Positions 8,296 through 18,103 are shown, counted from the first letter of the stretch. The stretch: 64,000 nucleotides of DNA from Sporosarcina sp. PTS2304 (GCF_003351785.1 NZ_CP031230.1:930001-994000); one strand, 5' to 3'. Numbers and translations are program-made. The notes: a model not told the origin generated them from the sequence alone.

Positions 8296-8805
8296 ATGAT
8301 GATTTTGTTGAAAATTTCGTTTCTTATTTTCGTTGTGGTAGTTTGTAGTGCCACTATACTTATCAATCGATCGATGGATTTTCTGACACGCTATGTACTG
8401 TTTATTCTCATTCTATCTTTCTATTTTGTCTGGGTTTTTCAAATAACATCTGTACTTTGGCTGATACTCGTCTGCGCCATCGGTTTAATCGTCAATTCGA
8501 GTGTGTCACGTATTAAAAAGATGTTGCTGTTACTATGGGTCGTCTTATTTGTTTGCTTCTATCGTGTGCCGATGCTCCCGAGTGATTTTACTAATTATGT
8601 AGGCGACGAATACGATTTGCACTGTCAAAGTGTTGAATGCGTACAGATTACGCAACATGAGTCTGGTCATTTGCAGACGACTATAGAAGATATAACGTTT
8701 GAACAATTTAATTCTTATTTCTTTTGGGCTGTAGGAGAAATACGGACAGAACAACAGTCGATCAAAGCATGGAATATTGCAGGTTTTTGGTTTCCGGTAG
8801 AATAA
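8296..8805 (+). CDS. Membrane protein of unknown function
   Basis: 169 residues. Four hydrophobic helices fill the first about 100 residues. After them comes a polar tail of about 60 residues with two Cys (HCQSVEC) and a Gly-His pair. I do not recognise the family. The start is ATG at 8296 behind AAGGTG; a second ATG follows immediately. It begins a same-strand run of five genes (8296-11653) with short gaps, several of them membrane proteins, so it may belong to one transcription unit. Confidence 0.6.
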   Translation: MMILLKISFLIFVVVVCSATILINRSMDFLTRYVLFILILSFYFVWVFQITSVLWLILVCAIGLIVNSSVSRIKKMLLLLWVVLFVCFYRVPMLPSDFTNYVGDEYDLHCQSVECVQITQHESGHLQTTIEDITFEQFNSYFFWAVGEIRTEQQSIKAWNIAGFWFPVE

Positions 8806-8853
8806 GTTGTAAAATTGTGTAACGATTTTATTGAAGAGGAGTGAACTGTTCAC

Positions 8854-9021
8854 ATGACGAAAAGGAAATTATACTGGATATTGCTCATTCCTAGCATTCT
8901 ACTATGCATCACTATGCTTGTTGTATTGCCGGATGGGAAAAAGAATTACGTAGTATTTTTAGGTCCGCTATTTTGGATTGTTTATTATAGTGTAGAAAAG
9001 CGAATGAATATAAAGGAGTAG
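8854..9021 (+). CDS. Very small two-helix membrane protein
   Basis: 55 residues. The N terminus is basic (MTKRK). Helix one is at about 7-25, a charged turn PDGKKN is at 26-31, helix two is at about 32-45, and the C-terminal tail is basic. A GAGGAG site lies about 12 bases upstream, and the next gene starts five bases after its stop. That position inside a tight run, plus a clean hydrophobic pattern, makes a real gene likely. Function unknown. Confidence 0.6.
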   Translation: MTKRKLYWILLIPSILLCITMLVVLPDGKKNYVVFLGPLFWIVYYSVEKRMNIKE

Positions 9022-9025
9022 TTTT

Positions 9026-9619
9026 ATGAGCAGGACACGAAAAAGGAAGACGTGGATGGTAAGTTTGGCTATAGTCATTGTCATCGCTGTCGCATATATG
9101 TCTTGGAATTATCCATTTTCGCTTGTTAGTATGCAGCGAAGCTTTACGTATCACCCTAGTCTAGGAACTCATAATGGCGAAACGTATGAAGAAGAGGTCA
9201 ATGCATTTAAAGATACATATGAGAACGACATAAAAAAGTTCGAGGAAAGTGGTGAGTTTCATCCCACGGTCAACCGGACGCAATTTATTCTTCCGGTTTT
9301 TGAACAACATTGGCTGATCGGGACGGATTCCAAAACGATTGATCGAGATGCACTGTATAGAATGTTGCATGATGTGCAGCAGGCAAGAAATACTTTATTG
9401 CAACTCGTCACGGAAGGAGATTATTCCAAGGAAGAAAGAGTCTATCTCGTGGATTGTATACATCATTTTCTGAGACTGGAAGAGAGTATTAAAATCATAG
9501 GAGATGGAACTTATTTTTCTAGGCATGAGCTGCAAAGGATGATTAGGAATATACACGGAGACTTCTGGTCTACTTTCACTCATTATACAACTGTTTTTTA
9601 TGACGTATCCCTTAAATGA
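9026..9619 (+). CDS. Membrane-anchored extracytoplasmic protein, unknown
   Basis: 197 residues. A basic start (MSRTRKRK) and one helix at about 10-27 suggest an N-in anchor with the rest outside the membrane. The outside part is rich in Glu, Asp, Lys and aromatic residues, probably helical, with a single Cys in LVDCIHHF. No family recognised. Ribosome site AAAGGAG is eight bases before ATG. It is 40 bases before the FAD oxidoreductase gene. Confidence 0.62.
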   Translation: MSRTRKRKTWMVSLAIVIVIAVAYMSWNYPFSLVSMQRSFTYHPSLGTHNGETYEEEVNAFKDTYENDIKKFEESGEFHPTVNRTQFILPVFEQHWLIGTDSKTIDRDALYRMLHDVQQARNTLLQLVTEGDYSKEERVYLVDCIHHFLRLEESIKIIGDGTYFSRHELQRMIRNIHGDFWSTFTHYTTVFYDVSLK

Positions 9620-9659
9620 ACGTGTGAAGTCAGCATAGTGTTATAGTGGGAGGCTGTGT

Positions 9660-11117
9660 ATGGAACGTGTAAAAAAACCATGGTTCCTAGGAAGTATAGT
9701 TGTAGTGTTTATAGCTGTAGTTCTATGGAATATTCCGATCGAGAAGAGAAAATATGGATTAGCGCAAGGTAGTTTAGTTACAGATTATACGGGGCTGCTT
9801 CCTGAACGCGTGGAACGGGTCGTAGTGGCGGATAATAGAGTGGATTTGCAACGAGTGGTCAGAGAGGCAAATGTGAATGGGCAGCGTATCTCAGTGGCAG
9901 GCTTGCAACATTCGCAAGGAGGTCATACGTATTATCAGGACGGAATCGTACTTGATATGCGGACATTCAATCGAATACTAGACATCGATCAACAGAACAA
10001 GACGATTCAAGTAGAGGCAGGGGCTACTTGGGAAGATGTTCAAGAAGCCGTGCTACCGTATGGACTTGCTGTAAAAGTGACCCAATCACAATCGATCTTC
10101 ACAATCGGCGGTTCCCTTTCCGTCAATGCGCATGGGCGGGATATTCGGTTCGGGACAATGGCGGAAACAGTGAAAGAAATGACGCTATTAACCCCAACCG
10201 GAGAAATTACACACGTGACCCGAGAAGATCCAGAAGAATGGATGAAGTATGTTCTCGGTGGGTACGGTTTGTTCGGCGTGATTTTGGATGTAACGATCGA
10301 ATTAACCGAAAATGATTTGTATAGTATTCAGACAGAGAAATTACACACTACAGAATATTCTACCTATGTGACACAATTGGTCGATCGGCAACAAACAGCG
10401 ATGCACTATGCGAGAGTAAGTGTAGCGCCAAGTAGCTTTTTAGATGAAATGTACGTAATTAATTACGATTATATAGACAAACAGCCGTCAACGAACTTCT
10501 TAAAGAAAGAGCAAGGAGTGCGGTTGTCTAAAATCGCTCTTGATTTGGGCCGGCAAGGGGGAGTGTTGGAAGATTTATTTTGGGCGATGCAAAAAAGATA
10601 TATCGCATCTATTCATGGCAAGGAAATTACACGAAATAATGCAATGCGTTCGGAATCGACATTTATGGAATATGTGAAACTTGGCCGGGTGGAAGTACTG
10701 CAAGAGTTTTTTGTTCCTGTTCAGACGTATGCAGACTATATAGAAGAATTAAAGCGGATTATTCCTGCTGATGATAAACGTGATGATTTTAAAATTCATA
10801 ATATTACGATTCGCTATGCGGCAAAAGATGATTTTACGGCGTTAAACTATGCTAAAGAAGATATGCTCGGTTTAGTTGTGTTAATGCAACATGGAGTACA
10901 GGATGAAGAAATTACGAATGCTACTTCCATCATTCAACAATGGACTGATCTCACACTGACGCATGGTGGGACGTATTACTTACCCTATTATCGCTATCAA
11001 ACGAAAGAGCAATTTAGGCGTTCGTATCCAGCGTGGGATCAAGTGGCAGATGAAAAGAAGCGAAGAGATCCAGTAGCTGTGTTTCAAAATATGTTCTATG
11101 AGCACTACATAAAATGA
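9660..11117 (+). CDS. Membrane-anchored FAD-binding oxidoreductase (PCMH/VAO fold)
   Basis: 485 residues. A single helix at 8-24 anchors it. The FAD-binding PCMH domain follows at about 50-225, with VAGLQHSQGG as the pyrophosphate loop, VEAGATWEDV, then TIGGSLSVNAHGR and GGYGLFGVI. This is the arrangement of the vanillyl-alcohol/aldonolactone oxidase superfamily, including DprE1-like and alditol oxidases. The C-terminal half should bind the substrate; no motif there points to one. The protein should face outward or lie at the membrane surface. It sits in a run of small membrane proteins and overlaps the next gene's region, which hints at an envelope or lipid-linked role (inference). Confidence 0.83.
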   Translation: MERVKKPWFLGSIVVVFIAVVLWNIPIEKRKYGLAQGSLVTDYTGLLPERVERVVVADNRVDLQRVVREANVNGQRISVAGLQHSQGGHTYYQDGIVLDMRTFNRILDIDQQNKTIQVEAGATWEDVQEAVLPYGLAVKVTQSQSIFTIGGSLSVNAHGRDIRFGTMAETVKEMTLLTPTGEITHVTREDPEEWMKYVLGGYGLFGVILDVTIELTENDLYSIQTEKLHTTEYSTYVTQLVDRQQTAMHYARVSVAPSSFLDEMYVINYDYIDKQPSTNFLKKEQGVRLSKIALDLGRQGGVLEDLFWAMQKRYIASIHGKEITRNNAMRSESTFMEYVKLGRVEVLQEFFVPVQTYADYIEELKRIIPADDKRDDFKIHNITIRYAAKDDFTALNYAKEDMLGLVVLMQHGVQDEEITNATSIIQQWTDLTLTHGGTYYLPYYRYQTKEQFRRSYPAWDQVADEKKRRDPVAVFQNMFYEHYIK

Positions 11118-11128
11118 GGGAGCCTATC

Positions 11129-11653
11129 ATGTATTCTTCTTATTCGCGTTTTGTACCGTTAGTGGTCACGGTAGGACAGGTCGTCATTTTTCCTTATTAC
11201 ATTATTTGGCTGAAACAAGTATCGCTGACATTTACTTTATTTGCTTGGTTCTTTGCTGCGTTTTCATTCGCGGCTGCTTTTGGATATCAGCTGTTTCAAT
11301 CGAAAAAAGATCAGAAATCATCGTCTATCGTTTTCATTTATGCTGGCATGGGAATCGTCTATCTTTTCAGTAGTCGTATTCACCATACTTCAGACAATCT
11401 TCCGTATATTGTGCTTTTGCTACAAGTCTGTCTAGGATTATTGCAAGGATATTTCCGCGCGTGGCATACAATGCAAGAAGGTTATCATGTACATGCAGTC
11501 CATCATTATTTGATCGTCGGTTTTGCAATGATTGGCTTTAGTTTTGTGAAGGTCATCTCCCCTTCAGTCTTTATCGCGTTATTCGGAATTATATTGTGCG
11601 TGTGTGGGTGTATAGAATGGTTCGTAAAAAGAAAATATCATACGGTTGTCTAG
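11129..11653 (+). CDS. Polytopic membrane protein, unknown
   Basis: 174 residues from ATG at 11129, set by GAGGGAG six bases before. An in-frame ATG at 11114 overlaps the previous stop but has no site of its own. Five or six helices, a His-rich stretch (VHAVHHY) between two of them and a basic C terminus. I do not recognise it. It is tightly linked to the FAD oxidoreductase, so it may be its membrane or electron-acceptor partner. The stop codon abuts the terminal repeat of a small mobile element. Confidence 0.6.
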   Translation: MYSSYSRFVPLVVTVGQVVIFPYYIIWLKQVSLTFTLFAWFFAAFSFAAAFGYQLFQSKKDQKSSSIVFIYAGMGIVYLFSSRIHHTSDNLPYIVLLLQVCLGLLQGYFRAWHTMQEGYHVHAVHHYLIVGFAMIGFSFVKVISPSVFIALFGIILCVCGCIEWFVKRKYHTVV

Positions 11654-12099
11654 GGGCTGTCCAATAAGTCCCTAAAATAAATCAGGCAGAGAAAAACGAA
11701 TCGTTTTTCTCTGCCTGATTTTGGTTTGTAGTCGTTCACAGTTGAAAGTAGCCGGCGGATGCCCGCTACTTTCAACTGTGAACCAGTGCGACGATTCCGA
11801 ACTCCGTATGAACCTTTTCATTGCCACGGAACGATGCCGTATGTTCTTCTATAGAAAAAGTGAGTTGTTCTGTGGTGTACTGTTCGTAAGTAATCTTTGG
11901 ATCGCGCATAAAAAATCGTCCTTTCGTAGAGTGGGTTTGGTAACTTTATTCTACTAGAAAGGGCGATTTTTTGTACCTATTTGAAGCAAGACATCGAGTG
12001 GGACGGAAAGGAACGGCGAAGAGAAGATTCTTCTATTCGTTTCATGGGAAAAAGGCCTGTCACAGAAACTCAGTTCTTACTGACTTTCTGGACAGCCCC
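11653..12099. mobile_element. Internally deleted IS or MITE (447 bp)
   Basis: Bounded by 11-base inverted repeats GGGGCTGTCCA (11653-11663) and TGGACAGCCCC (12089-12099). Such GGGGCTGTCC ends are known from IS1182-like elements. The minus strand keeps a start-like ATG and about 45 codons (from 11910) that stop early. Two very long hairpins follow: 20-base arms at 11680-11720 (terminator type) and 19-base perfect arms at 11734-11752/11765-11783. There is no intact transposase, so it would move only in trans. A target duplication is not evident. Confidence 0.6.
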
Positions 12100-12234
12100 T
12101 TTTGTCATGTTACGGATTATTTTCTTAAGGTGAAGAAAAAATTATTTTATTTACTGAATACTGTTTACAATCAGATAAAATAAGTGATATATTGTATATT
12201 GTATTTAGTATTCATTTTAGGGAGGAATTCACCT

Positions 12235-13401
12235 ATGTTATCAAATCCACTCATTGCGACCACATGTATTTTCGCATTAATCGCTATAGGGGAATGGCTG
12301 TCCATTATTTCGAAGGCTAGAGTTCCTATGTTGCTTACTGCGATGGTTGGATTCCTAATTCTTGGATGGACAGGTGTTTTTCCAAAAGACATTTTAGAAA
12401 GTGCGCAATTTCCAGCATTAGGAGCCATACTGATCGGACCAGCTATTTTGCATATGGGAACGATGATTCCTTTTGCGTTACTGAAAAGTCAAATTAAAGC
12501 CGTTCTAATTTCTTTAGGAGGCGTTCTTTTCTCGGGCCTGTTAATTTTGCTCATTGTCCCTTTAGTATTCGATTATCCAACCGCTGTAGCAGGTATTGGA
12601 CCCATCAGCGGAGGAATTATTGCATTACTTATTACGACCGACAAATTAACGGAAATCGGATTATCCAGTCTTGTGTTAATTCCGGCACTTATCGTAGCGT
12701 TCCAAGGAGTGATGGGGATGCCATTGGCTATGTCGTTCATGCGTAAATATGCTATGAAGATACAGAAACAAATGGATGCAGGGACATTTATCCCTATGAA
12801 TGAGGGAATAGAAGAAGCAACGACTGAGCATTCGAAGAAAATTGGTCCGATTCGATCAAGCGCCACGTTACAGCTATTTTTTGTCTTCGTAGGAGCTGCC
12901 ATCGGTGTCGGATTAGGCACTGTGACACCCATTCACTACTCTCTTTGGTGTTTAGTTATCGGGATCATCGGCTTGAAATTAGGTCTATTTCCCGCGCGCG
13001 CATTAGAAAAATCAAATTCTTTTACTATTACGATGATCGGAATTGTATTTGTCGTCATAGGCACCATGTCGGGTGTTACGCCTTCACAAGCCATTAGTCA
13101 TTTGCCAAGTATTTTATTGATATTGGTGCTTGGGACAGCCGGTATTACAATTGGTGGGTTTCTCACATCGAAACTTGTGAAATGGGATCCGTATAAAGGA
13201 ATGCCAGTAGCGCTGACTGCTTTGTTTGGCTTCCCAGGAGACTACATTCTTTGTGATGAAGTAAGTCGCAGTATCGGACGAGATGAGAAGGAAGCGAAAA
13301 TAATTATGGATGAGTTATTGGCTCCAATGTTGATCGGTGGATTTACGACGGTGACAATTGCATCCGTGTTCATCGCAGGTATATTAGTTCAAACGTTATA
13401 A
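12235..13401 (+). CDS. Putative permease with about ten membrane helices
   Basis: 388 residues from ATG at 12235 behind GGGAGG; the longer frame to 12184 has no ribosome site. Nearly all hydrophobic with Gly-rich repeats such as GIGPISGGIIALLITTDK and, in the second half, LGTAGITIGGF. The internal similarity of the two halves suggests an inverted-repeat transporter fold like GltS or 2-keto-gluconate/malonate permeases. A polar loop of about 45 residues lies in the middle. The exact family is not recognised. It is 15 bases upstream of an amidohydrolase gene, so it probably imports that enzyme's substrate. Confidence 0.7.
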   Translation: MLSNPLIATTCIFALIAIGEWLSIISKARVPMLLTAMVGFLILGWTGVFPKDILESAQFPALGAILIGPAILHMGTMIPFALLKSQIKAVLISLGGVLFSGLLILLIVPLVFDYPTAVAGIGPISGGIIALLITTDKLTEIGLSSLVLIPALIVAFQGVMGMPLAMSFMRKYAMKIQKQMDAGTFIPMNEGIEEATTEHSKKIGPIRSSATLQLFFVFVGAAIGVGLGTVTPIHYSLWCLVIGIIGLKLGLFPARALEKSNSFTITMIGIVFVVIGTMSGVTPSQAISHLPSILLILVLGTAGITIGGFLTSKLVKWDPYKGMPVALTALFGFPGDYILCDEVSRSIGRDEKEAKIIMDELLAPMLIGGFTTVTIASVFIAGILVQTL

Positions 13402-13416
13402 TTTGGAGGGAAAGTC

Positions 13417-14658
13417 ATGAAAAAATATGTATTCAAAAATGGTGTAGTAATCGACGGAACGGGTGGAGAGTGCAAGCACAATCAAGTAGTCGTGACGAAT
13501 GGCAACACGATCGAATTTATTGGAAACGAATCGGACTATCAGGCTTCTGGTGACGAGCAACTGATTGACGCGCAAGGCGGAACGATTGTGCCAGGTTTTA
13601 TCGATACACATGTCCATATGATGATGGAGTTCAGTCCGATTGCGGAGCGTCTCGCTACACCGTTTTCATTCATGTACTACAAAGCTGCTGAGTATTTACA
13701 AACAACGTTGCATGCAGGGGTTACGTCCGTTCGTGATGCGCTAGGTACAGATGCTGGAGTGAAGAAAGCGGTAGAAGACGGGTTAATCGTAGGTCCTCGT
13801 ATGCAATTGAGCATTAACGCGTTAACGATTACGGGAGGACACGGTGACGGTTATACGGTGTCTGGAACGGTGACGGATATTCTTCCGTCGAATTATCCTG
13901 GCATGCCTCATGGAGTGTGCGATGGTGTGGACGAAGTACGTAAGAAAACAAGGGGAATGTTGCGTGCTGGGGCTGAAGTGATTAAAGTACACGCAACAGG
14001 TGGTGTATTAAGTGCTACAGATCATCCAGAGTTCACGCAATTTTCATTGGAAGAATTGAAAGTGATGGTGGAAGAGGGGCGCTTTAGAAAAGGCGTGAAA
14101 GTGATGGCGCACGCACAAGGAGCAGAAGGTATTAAAAATGCTGTACGCGCAGGAGTTCACTCGATTGAACATGGAATTTTCATTGATGACGAAGCGATTG
14201 AGCTGATGCTTGAAAATGGAACGTTTCTCGTACCGACGTTGTTAGCGCCAGTGGCAGTTCTGGAAACCGCGGCTGAAACAGGGATGCCAGACACAGCTGT
14301 TCAAAAGTCGAAAGAAGTAATTGAAGAACATATTGCGAGCTTCAAAAAAGCGCATAAAGCTGGAGTGAAAATTGCGATGGGCACAGATGCTGGCGTCTTC
14401 AAACATGGCACAAACCTTCGTGAACTCGGGTTGATGGTGGATGCGGGCATGTCTCCGATGGAATCGATCGTCGCTTCTACGAAAACAGCAGCGGAATGTT
14501 TAGGCTGGGAAGATCAAGTAGGTACGTTAGAAGTTGGGAAGCTTGCCGATATCGTAGTCGTTAAAGGGAATCTACTCGAGGATATTTATTCATTGGCGAA
14601 TGATGAGTCGATCCAAGTCGTGATGAAAGACGGGAATATTGAGAAGGATATTCGGTAA
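13417..14658 (+). CDS. Metal-dependent amidohydrolase (imidazolonepropionase-like)
   Basis: 413 residues. The metal site of the amidohydrolase superfamily is complete: HVHM after GFIDT (about 64-70), the Lys in VIKVHATGG that is normally carboxylated, His in MAHAQG and in SIEHGIF, and Asp in MGTDAG. A composite beta domain brackets the barrel (start VVIDGTG, end GKLADIVVVKGN). Relatives hydrolyse cyclic amides or dipeptides such as Xaa-Pro. The substrate is not deducible. It is the second gene of a permease-hydrolase operon ended by a strong terminator. Confidence 0.85.
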   Translation: MKKYVFKNGVVIDGTGGECKHNQVVVTNGNTIEFIGNESDYQASGDEQLIDAQGGTIVPGFIDTHVHMMMEFSPIAERLATPFSFMYYKAAEYLQTTLHAGVTSVRDALGTDAGVKKAVEDGLIVGPRMQLSINALTITGGHGDGYTVSGTVTDILPSNYPGMPHGVCDGVDEVRKKTRGMLRAGAEVIKVHATGGVLSATDHPEFTQFSLEELKVMVEEGRFRKGVKVMAHAQGAEGIKNAVRAGVHSIEHGIFIDDEAIELMLENGTFLVPTLLAPVAVLETAAETGMPDTAVQKSKEVIEEHIASFKKAHKAGVKIAMGTDAGVFKHGTNLRELGLMVDAGMSPMESIVASTKTAAECLGWEDQVGTLEVGKLADIVVVKGNLLEDIYSLANDESIQVVMKDGNIEKDIR

Positions 14659-14679
14659 CTAGAAAACTATAAATGCAAA

Positions 14680-14709
14680 AATCCACCAATAGTTCGGTGG
14701 ATTTTTTTG
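14680..14709 (+). terminator. Rho-independent terminator
   Basis: Stem AATCCACC/GGTGGATT followed by seven T. It ends the permease-amidohydrolase operon. Confidence 0.85.
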
Positions 14710-14899
14710 TTGGGTAATTTGCATGATAATCTTTCTAGAATTATAATAGAAAACAGTATCGAACTCATCTTTTTGGTAAAATGAAATGATGATCATTGCC
14801 CAGGAAATATGAAAAAATAGTAAAAGTATAGATTACAAATTGAGGGATAGAATGGTGTGTAGATCAGTGACTACTATACTTCGAAAGGCAGGAAATCAA

Positions 14900-15262
14900 A
14901 TGACTAAACATAAAATTTATACGATGAGTTTCGCAACTGTTTACCCGCTGTATGTGAAGAAAGCGGAAAGGAAAGGACGAACGAAAGAAGAAGTAGATGA
15001 GATTATTTTGTGGTTGACTGGATATAGTCAATCCGAACTTGATGCACTTCTAGAAACACAGATGGACAATGAGACGTTTTTTGAAAAAGCACCAAATATG
15101 AATCCTTCTCGAACATTGATCAAAGGTGTAGTTTGTGGTGTGCGTGTAGAAGAGATTGAAGAACCGGTCATGCGAGAAATTCGTTATCTAGATAAGTTGA
15201 TTGATGAATTAGCTAAAGGAAAAGCGATGGAGAAGATTTTGCGAAAGGGAGGGATGGAATGA
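14900..15262 (+). CDS. DUF2200 protein
   Basis: 120 residues from ATG at 14900; the longer frame from 14840 has no support. The start [26 protein letters not shown], the WLTGY motif and [20 protein letters not shown] are the conserved body of the DUF2200 family: small, soluble, function unknown. It overlaps the following membrane-protein gene by four bases, which indicates translational coupling. Confidence 0.87.
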   Translation: MTKHKIYTMSFATVYPLYVKKAERKGRTKEEVDEIILWLTGYSQSELDALLETQMDNETFFEKAPNMNPSRTLIKGVVCGVRVEEIEEPVMREIRYLDKLIDELAKGKAMEKILRKGGME

Positions 15263-15486
15263 AGGGGTTATTGTCTGGCATGGTCGCCGTTATTGCGGGA
15301 GTAATCATGCTAGCTGGTCCAGTAGGCATTTATATAGTAGGTCTTCTGCTGATTGGAATTATTTTTTGGTCGTTTCTTTTACTACTGGACATACATAAAC
15401 ACACTGTACCCGCTACTGCCAACGATGCAAAAGATGCCTATGAAAGGTATATGATTGAAAGGGCTGAGAAGGAAGCGAATGAGTAA
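15259..15486 (+). CDS. Small membrane protein coupled to DUF2200
   Basis: 75 residues. Two close helices (about 5-22 and 25-45), then a hydrophilic helix rich in Ala, Glu and Lys. The ATGA overlap with the DUF2200 stop couples their translation. No family recognised. Confidence 0.65.
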   Translation: MKGLLSGMVAVIAGVIMLAGPVGIYIVGLLLIGIIFWSFLLLLDIHKHTVPATANDAKDAYERYMIERAEKEANE

Positions 15487-15642
15487 GTATAAGGGTGATC
15501 GTAAGTGAGGCTTCTTTCGGTCTATACAATATCACAGAGTATGCACTAACACTGATGATTCCGTAGAGTTTTATACCTCCTATTATTGAAATGATTGTGA
15601 AGATTCATTTGCATGTGGAATGAACAACTTTATCTGAGTAAG

Positions 15643-15677
15643 AAGACTGTAGAATGTTTCACTCTACAGTCTTTTTT
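15643..15677 (+). terminator. Rho-independent terminator
   Basis: Stem AAGACTGTAGA/TCTACAGTCTT with T-run. It closes the DUF2200 unit about 80 bases before the UvrA-like gene. The rest of the 15487-15758 gap shows nothing else I can name. Confidence 0.8.
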
Positions 15678-15758
15678 CGTCGATAAGTAGTGTGAGGGAT
15701 AGAAAATAGGGAAACCCTTAACTAGACGAATAAATAGTTATCTAGGGAGGATGAGTTC

Positions 15759-18038
15759 ATGAAGAAACTTACAGACGAAATCATCTTACGAGGACTTCGA
15801 GAAAACAACTTGAAAAATATAGATATAAATCTACCGAAAGAACAGATCACAGTGTTTACGGGACTTTCAGGATCAGGCAAAAGTTCAGTAGTATTTGATA
15901 CGTTGGCAACAGAAAGCAGACGGCAGATGACATTGAATTATCCAATGTATGTCCGAAATCAAATGCCTAGATATGAAAGACCACGTGCGGATCTTATGCA
16001 ACATTTGAGCCCGGTCGTTGTCGTGGAGCAAAAGACAGTTACCGCAAATTCACGTTCGACGGTAGGGACATATATGGATATCCATCCTTTGATCCGTTTA
16101 CTTTTCTCTAGGATTGGTAGTCCCCCGATAGGTTCTGCAACGGATTTTTCTAGTCAAAGTACTTTTGGCAGATGTCCGGAGTGTAGTGGGTTTGGCGAAG
16201 TTGTGGCGCCAGATTTAGATAAAATTATTGACTTGAATAAGTCACTACGGGAATATGCTGTACAGTTCAAGCCCCTTTCTCCTTCCGGTTGGCAAGGTCG
16301 GTGGATGATGACGGGTGGATTATTTGATCCGGATTTGCCGATTAAAGACTATCCTAAAGAAACAGTTGACTTATTACTATATGGACCACCGGAAGGCGAG
16401 AGGGTATTTGCGCCGTTTCATACGAAAGATGGTCCTCATGATCATGAATGGGATGGATTATTGCCAAGATTTGTACGTCTTTATATTAATCGTGACGTCT
16501 CGAAGCTGAAACAGACTTCTCAAGAAGACGTGTTGGCTGTGTCGACGCATACGATCTGTCCTACGTGTTTAGGTTCGGGGCTAAATCCAGAAGTATTGAA
16601 GTGTAAAATAAATGGTTTCAATATCGCGGAGTACGATCATTTGGAACTGACTGAATTATTAAGTGAACTCGACACCATTTCAGATCCACTAGGAAAATCT
16701 ATCGCGCAGCAAGCTATACCGAATATACAACAGTTGGTCGAGTTGGGGCTCGGTTATTTAAGTTTAGCAAGAAAAATGGGAACACTGTCTGGAGGAGAAG
16801 CACAACGGGTGAAAATCGCTCGCCATTTAGGGAGTAGTTTAAATAATCTTACGTATATTTTTGATGAGCCAAGTGCAGGACTTCATCCGGAAGAAGTGGA
16901 TTTACTACTTAATATGCTAAAAAGTTTACAAGAAAACCATAATACGGTCATCGTCATTGAACATGATTTGTCTGTTATGAAAGCAGCAGATGAAATTATA
17001 GAAATGGGTCCAGGCGCGGGCGTGCACGGTGGCGAAGTAATCTATCAAGGAGTGCCTGATGGATTAAAGAATGCTTCTACTTTAACAAGTTTAGATCATA
17101 CGTTAGAACTAAATATACATCCGCGAAAGAGTAGAGAGCACTTTACGATAGAAAATGCTACGATAAACAATTTAAAAGGGATTAGTGTAAATATACCGAA
17201 AAATGTGCTGGTTTCTGTCTGCGGTGTATCAGGTTCTGGTAAAAGTTCATTAATATTTGAAGCGTTTCCAAACAGTTATGGGGATGCGATTCGGGTAGGG
17301 CAAGGCAGTATTGGAACGTCCAGTCGTTCTACTCTTGCGACATATATGGGAATTATGGATGATATTCGTAAGATTTTTGCGAAAGCTACTGGTCAACCTG
17401 CAGGCTTATTTAGTTTTAACTCTATAGGTGCATGTCCGGTATGTGATGGGAAAGGTGTTACCACTCCAGATGTAGCGTTTGCGGATCCAGTGACCATTCC
17501 TTGCGAAGCGTGTGGCGGGACGAGGTATTCAGATGAAGCTTTATCTTACCGCTATGAAGGGAAAAATATTGTGGAAATTTTGGAATTAACAATAGATGAA
17601 ACAGATCAGTATTTTTCAATGCCTAAAATCGTTAAAAAAGTACAAACAGTAAAAGATGTGGGATTAGGATATTTGACATTGGGGCAGACGACGAGTTCTT
17701 TTAGTGGCGGAGAAGTGCAGCGTCTGAAGCTGGCCAGTCATTTGAAAAAAGAAGGACAGATTTATTTGCTGGACGAACCGTCAATCGGACTGCATAGTAA
17801 AGATAATGCACGGTTATTGGAAGTCTTTCAAAACCTAGTTAATAAAGGAAACTCCGTTGTGATTATTGAACACAATCTGGACTTTATCGCAGCGAGTGAT
17901 TGGATCATTGAATTGGGTCCTGAAGGCGGGAAGAATGGCGGGCATTTACTTTTTGCCGGAACCCCGGAAGAAATGGTACATGCGGATACACCGACTGCGA
18001 AGTGGCTTCGACTCGGGTTGGAACAGCCTAATGGGTAG
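15759..18038 (+). CDS. Short UvrA-like tandem ABC ATPase
   Basis: 759 residues, against about 950 for repair UvrA. Walker A GLSGSGKS is at 35-42 and again in the second half (GVSGSGKS). There are two signatures (LSGGEAQR, FSGGEVQR), two Walker B (IFDEPSAGLH, LLDEPSIGLH) and CxxC zinc pairs (CPECSGFG, CPTCLGSG, CPVCDGKG with CEACGG). The UvrB-binding insertion of UvrA1 seems missing, so this is the UvrA2/DrrC-like branch linked to drug tolerance or DNA-adduct sensing rather than core excision repair. It appears to be a single gene with GGGAGG before ATG. Confidence 0.88.
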   Translation: MKKLTDEIILRGLRENNLKNIDINLPKEQITVFTGLSGSGKSSVVFDTLATESRRQMTLNYPMYVRNQMPRYERPRADLMQHLSPVVVVEQKTVTANSRSTVGTYMDIHPLIRLLFSRIGSPPIGSATDFSSQSTFGRCPECSGFGEVVAPDLDKIIDLNKSLREYAVQFKPLSPSGWQGRWMMTGGLFDPDLPIKDYPKETVDLLLYGPPEGERVFAPFHTKDGPHDHEWDGLLPRFVRLYINRDVSKLKQTSQEDVLAVSTHTICPTCLGSGLNPEVLKCKINGFNIAEYDHLELTELLSELDTISDPLGKSIAQQAIPNIQQLVELGLGYLSLARKMGTLSGGEAQRVKIARHLGSSLNNLTYIFDEPSAGLHPEEVDLLLNMLKSLQENHNTVIVIEHDLSVMKAADEIIEMGPGAGVHGGEVIYQGVPDGLKNASTLTSLDHTLELNIHPRKSREHFTIENATINNLKGISVNIPKNVLVSVCGVSGSGKSSLIFEAFPNSYGDAIRVGQGSIGTSSRSTLATYMGIMDDIRKIFAKATGQPAGLFSFNSIGACPVCDGKGVTTPDVAFADPVTIPCEACGGTRYSDEALSYRYEGKNIVEILELTIDETDQYFSMPKIVKKVQTVKDVGLGYLTLGQTTSSFSGGEVQRLKLASHLKKEGQIYLLDEPSIGLHSKDNARLLEVFQNLVNKGNSVVIIEHNLDFIAASDWIIELGPEGGKNGGHLLFAGTPEEMVHADTPTAKWLRLGLEQPNG

Positions 18039-18103
18039 GCGTTCGTAACGTATAGGGAAGGGATCGAACTGTTGACAAGGCAGGAAGCGATACAATAAAT
18101 GAC

